A stretch of 44,360 bases of DNA from contig JAJYQA010000011.1 in assembly GCA_021794835.1 (NCBI GenBank), positions 1 to 44,360 on the forward strand. The letters are read 5' to 3'. Within the stretch, counting starts at the first letter, position 1. Every line of letters begins with the position of its first letter. Of the stretch, positions 41,074 through 44,360 are shown piece by piece. Position numbers and translations under genes: made by a program. The DNA comes from Actinomycetes bacterium (lineage in GTDB: Bacteria; Actinomycetota; Aquicultoria; Aquicultorales; Aquicultoraceae). The notes under the pieces were generated by a model. It saw nothing but the letters and a program-made list of their open reading frames with translations, made no database searches and was not told where the DNA came from.

Positions 41074-43713
41074 TTATAGGCTATCCAATTGTCGTCTCAG
41101 CTTAGATATCCTCTCATCAAACTCGGCGAGTTTAGTCTGTTCCTTCTCAACAACTGCGGGGGCGGCTTTTTCTAGGAACTGGGGGTTGGTAAGCTTGCGT
41201 CTTGATTTTTCGGCATCGACCTCAGTTTTTTTAAGCTCCTTAGAGAGACGCTTCTTCTCCTCCCCGATATCAACGAGGCCTGCAAGGGGCACGAATATCT
41301 CGACGCCCTGTTCAACATCAATAGCCGAGTGCTCTGGCTTTACGATATGCACACCGACAGCCAGTTCATCCGCCCACGCAAGCTCTTTGATATATGAACC
41401 ATCCCTTTCTAGTACCGCTCTTTTTGACTCATCAGGAGTGCTTAATATCACCTTAACTGGCTTGGTAAGCGCAATTCCAAGAACCGACTTAATTGACCTA
41501 ATTGAAGAAGTCACACTTTGGATAAGACCCATATCAGACTCCGCAGCGGCGTTAATAAACGATGCTTCAACCCTTGGCCAGGGCGCAATCATGACGCTCT
41601 CACCTGTGTTGGGTAGCTTCTGATAAATTTCCTCGGTAATAAACGGCATAAACGGATGAAGCAACCGCAACGTGTGATTTAGAATATCAACCAAGAGATT
41701 TTGTGCTATGAATCGCTCACGCTTATCCTTTTCTTGATAAAGCCTGGTTTTTGAAAGTTCAATGTACCAATCGGCAAAGTCGCTCCAGAAGAAATCGTAG
41801 ATCAAGCGGCTTGCTTCAGCGAAGTTATAGGCGGCAATCGCCTCGTCCACCTGAGAGATTGTGTGATTTAGCCTGGATAAAATCCACTGGTCGGCAAGAG
41901 TAAGATCAAACTCCCCGAGATCAATTTTTTTGTAGCCTTCAAGATTCATAAGGATAAAGCGCGATGCGTTCCAGAGCTTGTTGGCAAAATTGCGGTAGCC
42001 CTCAATCCTCTCGCGGGACAGGAAAATATCCCTTCCCGGGGTCGCCATGGAGGACAGCGTAAAGCGAAGGGCATCCGTGCCAAACTCCTCGATAACATCA
42101 AGCGGGTCTATTACATTGCCCCTGGATTTACTCATCTTGCGGCCAAACTCGTCTCGAACGAGCGCGTGGATGTAGACGTTGTCGAACGGTATCTCGCCCA
42201 TGAAGTGCATCCCCATCATGATCATCCTAGCCACCCAGAAGAAGATGATGTCGTGGCTGGTAACCAGAAGGCTTGTCGGGTAGAAGTAGTCAAGCTCCGG
42301 GGTTCTCTCCGGCCAGCCAAGGGTTGCAAACGGCCACAGCGCCGAGCTAAACCAGGTATCTAAAACATCACTGTCCTGCTCAAGATTGGTGCTGTCGCAT
42401 TTGGTACATCTGGTCGGCGCCTCTTCGGCGACTATTATCTCGTCGCAATCCTTGCAGTACCAGGCCGGGATTTGATGCCCCCACCAGATCTGCCTGGAAA
42501 TACACCAGTCTCTGATGTTATACATCCAGTCGAAGTAGGTCTTCGTCCACTGCTCCGGGATAAAAGATATCTTACCATCCTCAACCACCTTTATCGCGGG
42601 TTCGGCCAAAGGCTTCATGCGCATAAACCACTGCGTGGAAAGGTAAGGCTCAGTCGTTGTACTGCAGCGGTAGCAGTGCCCCACCGAATGTGTCATCGGC
42701 TCGATTTTTACCATAAGCCCCTGCACTTCCAAGTCTTTTATAATCGCCTCGCGTGCCTCATAACGATCCATGCCAACGTAAGGCCCGGCATTTTCATTCA
42801 TCTTGGCCTCGGGAGTCATAACGCTAATTCTCTCAAGATTGTGCCGCTCGCCTATCTCAAAGTCATGTGGGTCGTGGGCCGGTGTAACTTTTAGCGCACC
42901 GGTCCCAAACTCGGGATTAACGTAGCTATCTGCGATAACTGGAATCTCACGGTTCATAATCGGCACGATAACAGTCTGACCAACATAGTCCTTATAGCGG
43001 GCGTCCTCAGGGTGGACGGCAACTGCGGTATCTCCAAGGATCGTCTCAGGTCTCGTGGTTGCAACAACGATATAGTCCTTTGAATCTTTGACCATATACT
43101 TTACGTAGTAGAGGTTGCCTTCCTCTTCGCTGTATTCGACCTCGATGTCGGCCAGTGCGGTAAAGCAACGCGGGCACCAGTTAACTATGTAGCTGCCCTT
43201 ATATATCAAACCCTCGTTATAGAGCTGGACGAAATCCCTGCGCACCGCCTTGGAGTAGCCCTCATCCATCGTGAACCGCTCACGCGACCAGTCGCACGAT
43301 GCGCCGAGACGCTTAAGCTGATTTATAATGCGGTTTCCGTACTGCTCCTTCCACTCCCAGGTTCGCCTTATAAACTCTTTGCGACCGACGTCCTGGCGAG
43401 TCAAGCCCTCTTGTGCAAGCTGCCTCTCAACAACATTTTGCGTTGCAATGCCGGCGTGGTCCGTCCCGGGAAGCCAGAGCGTGTCGTCTCCCTGCATCCT
43501 GTGCTTGCGTATAACGATGTCTTGCAGCGTATCGTTTAAGGCATGTCCCATATGAAGCGAGCCGGTAACATTAGGTGGCGGAATTACAATGGTAAATGGT
43601 TTTTTGCCGGGCTCAATCTTCGCGTGGAAATAGCCCTTTTCTTCCCAGTATTTATACCATTTGGCTTCGGCTTCGCGGGGATTATAAACTTTCGGTAGGA
43701 TCTCTTGGATCAT
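41074..43713 (-). CDS. valS: Valine--tRNA ligase
   Basis: Class I aminoacyl-tRNA synthetase. 879 residues. The HIGH motif appears as PPNVTGSLHMGHAL, KMSKS as GRKMSKSRGN. The editing (CP1) domain includes VATTRPETILGDTAVAVHP and GTGALKVTPAHDPHDFEIG. Zinc-type cysteine pairs occur in WCPRC, CYRC and WYCKDC...CTKC. The C-terminal coiled coil (EEKKRLSKELKKTEVDAEKS) contacts tRNA. AGGGGAG is just before the ATG. Predicted promoter at 43818-43847 gives a ~95-base leader without T-box elements. Confidence 0.97.
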   Translation of the reverse strand: MIQEILPKVYNPREAEAKWYKYWEEKGYFHAKIEPGKKPFTIVIPPPNVTGSLHMGHALNDTLQDIVIRKHRMQGDDTLWLPGTDHAGIATQNVVERQLAQEGLTRQDVGRKEFIRRTWEWKEQYGNRIINQLKRLGASCDWSRERFTMDEGYSKAVRRDFVQLYNEGLIYKGSYIVNWCPRCFTALADIEVEYSEEEGNLYYVKYMVKDSKDYIVVATTRPETILGDTAVAVHPEDARYKDYVGQTVIVPIMNREIPVIADSYVNPEFGTGALKVTPAHDPHDFEIGERHNLERISVMTPEAKMNENAGPYVGMDRYEAREAIIKDLEVQGLMVKIEPMTHSVGHCYRCSTTTEPYLSTQWFMRMKPLAEPAIKVVEDGKISFIPEQWTKTYFDWMYNIRDWCISRQIWWGHQIPAWYCKDCDEIIVAEEAPTRCTKCDSTNLEQDSDVLDTWFSSALWPFATLGWPERTPELDYFYPTSLLVTSHDIIFFWVARMIMMGMHFMGEIPFDNVYIHALVRDEFGRKMSKSRGNVIDPLDVIEEFGTDALRFTLSSMATPGRDIFLSRERIEGYRNFANKLWNASRFILMNLEGYKKIDLGEFDLTLADQWILSRLNHTISQVDEAIAAYNFAEASRLIYDFFWSDFADWYIELSKTRLYQEKDKRERFIAQNLLVDILNHTLRLLHPFMPFITEEIYQKLPNTGESVMIAPWPRVEASFINAAAESDMGLIQSVTSSIRSIKSVLGIALTKPVKVILSTPDESKRAVLERDGSYIKELAWADELAVGVHIVKPEHSAIDVEQGVEIFVPLAGLVDIGEEKKRLSKELKKTEVDAEKSRRKLTNPQFLEKAAPAVVEKEQTKLAEFDERISKLRRQLDSL

Positions 43714-43817
43714 ATATCTCCCCTTCTTATAATATGTAAAAATAAATCAGCGAAATTGTTATCGATAGCAAAGATGGCATTCTTGCGGTTCTTTGCCTTA
43801 AAATTTACTAAAAATAT

Positions 43818-43847
43818 ATAATACCACAGGCTATGGTGCTGTGTAAG
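43818..43847 (-). promoter_or_regulatory. Predicted promoter of valS-folC
   Basis: On the minus strand CTTACA (43842-43847), an 18-base spacer and TATTAT (43818-43823) preceded by TGG, which makes an extended -10. Transcript start near 43811, about 97 bases before the valS ATG. Confidence 0.5.
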
Positions 43848-44048
43848 CAGCCTAGACTGTCTTCCGTGCATATTAGTCAATCTGGTCGAGTTATGCTAGT
43901 AGCTAAAGTATGCAGTAAAATCAGTAGTTTTTAAAACCCAAGTTCTACTACCCCGTAGATTACCTGATACCTGCTGGAAGTATTACTAAATAACTTATTA
44001 CAATTGCAGACGTTGGCAAAAAATTATTAACAACATAGTATGTTTTTA

Positions 44049-44077
44049 TTGACATCGTTATGCCCCCTGTTTATACT
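44049..44077 (+). promoter_or_regulatory. Near-consensus sigma-70-type promoter for the secreted protein
   Basis: TTGACA (44049-44054), exactly 17 bases, TATACT (44072-44077). The -35 box is perfect and the -10 differs from TATAAT by one base. Transcription would start near 44084, 170 bases before the GTG at 44254. Confidence 0.78.
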
Positions 44078-44253
44078 GCAAATTGAACGTCAGCAAACCA
44101 ACCAATCCCAGAACATCCACAAGATTACAAAAACACGGCTTACCAAATTTTTTATCAAACCTATTTTGATAGATAGGAGATGAGAAATTACTTAGCTGAC
44201 AGGAATAGTAATCGTTTAACTGATAGAATAAACACAAAGGGAAGTGCAAAATA

Positions 44254-44360
44254 GTGAGCAAGAAATTTAAGCTAGCTTTAGCAACGTTGCTTATTGCCGC
44301 CTTGTTGATTTCTCAATCAGCTGTTGCCTTTGCCTATACTACTTTTAATAACCATGTCTT
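44254..44360 (+). CDS. Secreted protein, N-terminal fragment (cut by window edge)
   Basis: GTG start with AAAGGGAAG about nine bases upstream; 35 codons are visible before the window ends. The start reads MSKKFKLALATLLIAALLIS, then QSAVAFA-YTT: a positively charged N-terminus, a hydrophobic core and an A-F-A signal-peptidase site, so a classical Sec signal peptide. Cleavage is expected after residue ~27. The mature part is not visible, so no family can be named. It has its own strong promoter and a long leader. Confidence 0.75.
   Translation, partial: MSKKFKLALATLLIAALLISQSAVAFAYTTFNNHV

Larger units (their letters stand above)
43714..44253. other. Long intergenic region between divergent valS and a secreted-protein gene
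   Basis: 540 AT-rich bases. It contains the valS promoter candidate (43818-43847), a near-consensus plus-strand promoter (44049-44077) and the 170-base leader of the next gene, which includes a small hairpin (TATCAA with TTGATA, about 44152-44170). I see no T-box, tRNA or known riboswitch signature and no coding frame I would defend. Confidence 0.55.

Noticed and set aside
43714-43811. T-box riboswitch upstream of valS
   Set aside because: The leader is about 95 bases and lacks the AGGGTGG-type tRNA-binding bulge and the specifier-loop arrangement; no terminator hairpin is present.
44084-44253. Cyclic di-GMP riboswitch before the secreted protein
   Set aside because: GCAAACC occurs, but the remaining conserved GEMM elements and the two-stem layout are not visible.
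1-44360. CRISPR array, tRNA/rRNA genes, prophage or insertion-sequence transposase
   Set aside because: No regularly spaced repeats, cloverleaf-like segments, transposase or phage structural genes were seen anywhere in the window.

Overview
The window looks like a chromosomal stretch from a deep-branching Gram-positive-type bacterium. A groundwater or anaerobic actinobacterial lineage, or a neighbouring Bacillota-like clade, fits best. This is inferred from gene content and order (rplU with rng and the paired radical-SAM genes, an Mre/Rod wall cluster, DUF2795 and DUF1540 proteins) and from roughly mid-40s percent G+C. It is not a formal placement. I see no prophage, insertion sequence, tRNA, rRNA or CRISPR array.

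Layout. At 1-12335 almost everything is on the minus strand: a cut HdrC-like iron-sulfur gene, rplU with its own promoter and terminator, rng, a pair of radical-SAM-associated genes, a DUF697 protein, then the cell-shape block rodA, mrdA, mreD, mreC, mreB and radC. At 12611-19614 a plus-strand operon encodes a whole pyruvate (or branched-chain 2-oxoacid) dehydrogenase complex together with lipoate assembly: lpdA, pdhA, pdhB, pdhC, lipB, lipA, then a small DUF2795-like gene and a terminator. At 19674-27259 is a patchwork of small units: a RecB/AddB-type nuclease with a DUF429 remnant behind it, an ABC-2 transporter pair, a DUF981 membrane protein, a flavin split-barrel protein, acs, a tandem DUF1540 protein and a small unknown gene. 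At 27282-38463 is a minus-strand complex I operon, nuoA-B-C-D-H-I'-J-K-L-M-N. Upstream of it lie ndk, a zinc-ribbon membrane protein, folC and valS (38661-43713). The right edge holds the start of a secreted protein with a very good promoter.

The most unusual feature is the nuoI position of the complex I operon (32971-34890). The first ~50 residues match the NuoI N-terminus and the last ~90 match the NuoI double [4Fe-4S] ferredoxin domain. Between them sits a complete GltD/NfnB-type FAD and NAD(P)H oxidoreductase. The operon has no nuoE, nuoF or nuoG. The simplest reading is that this chimera supplies NAD(P)H electrons straight to the NuoI clusters and takes the place of the usual NADH-oxidising module.

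Metabolically, the 2-oxoacid dehydrogenase and acetyl-CoA synthetase make acetyl-CoA, LipA and LipB lipoylate the dehydrogenase, and reduced pyridine nucleotide could be re-oxidised by the modified complex I with proton pumping through NuoL, M and N. The left half supports elongation and peptidoglycan synthesis. Many gaps carry inverted repeats or short degenerate tandem repeats that look like dispersed REP/MITE-type elements.
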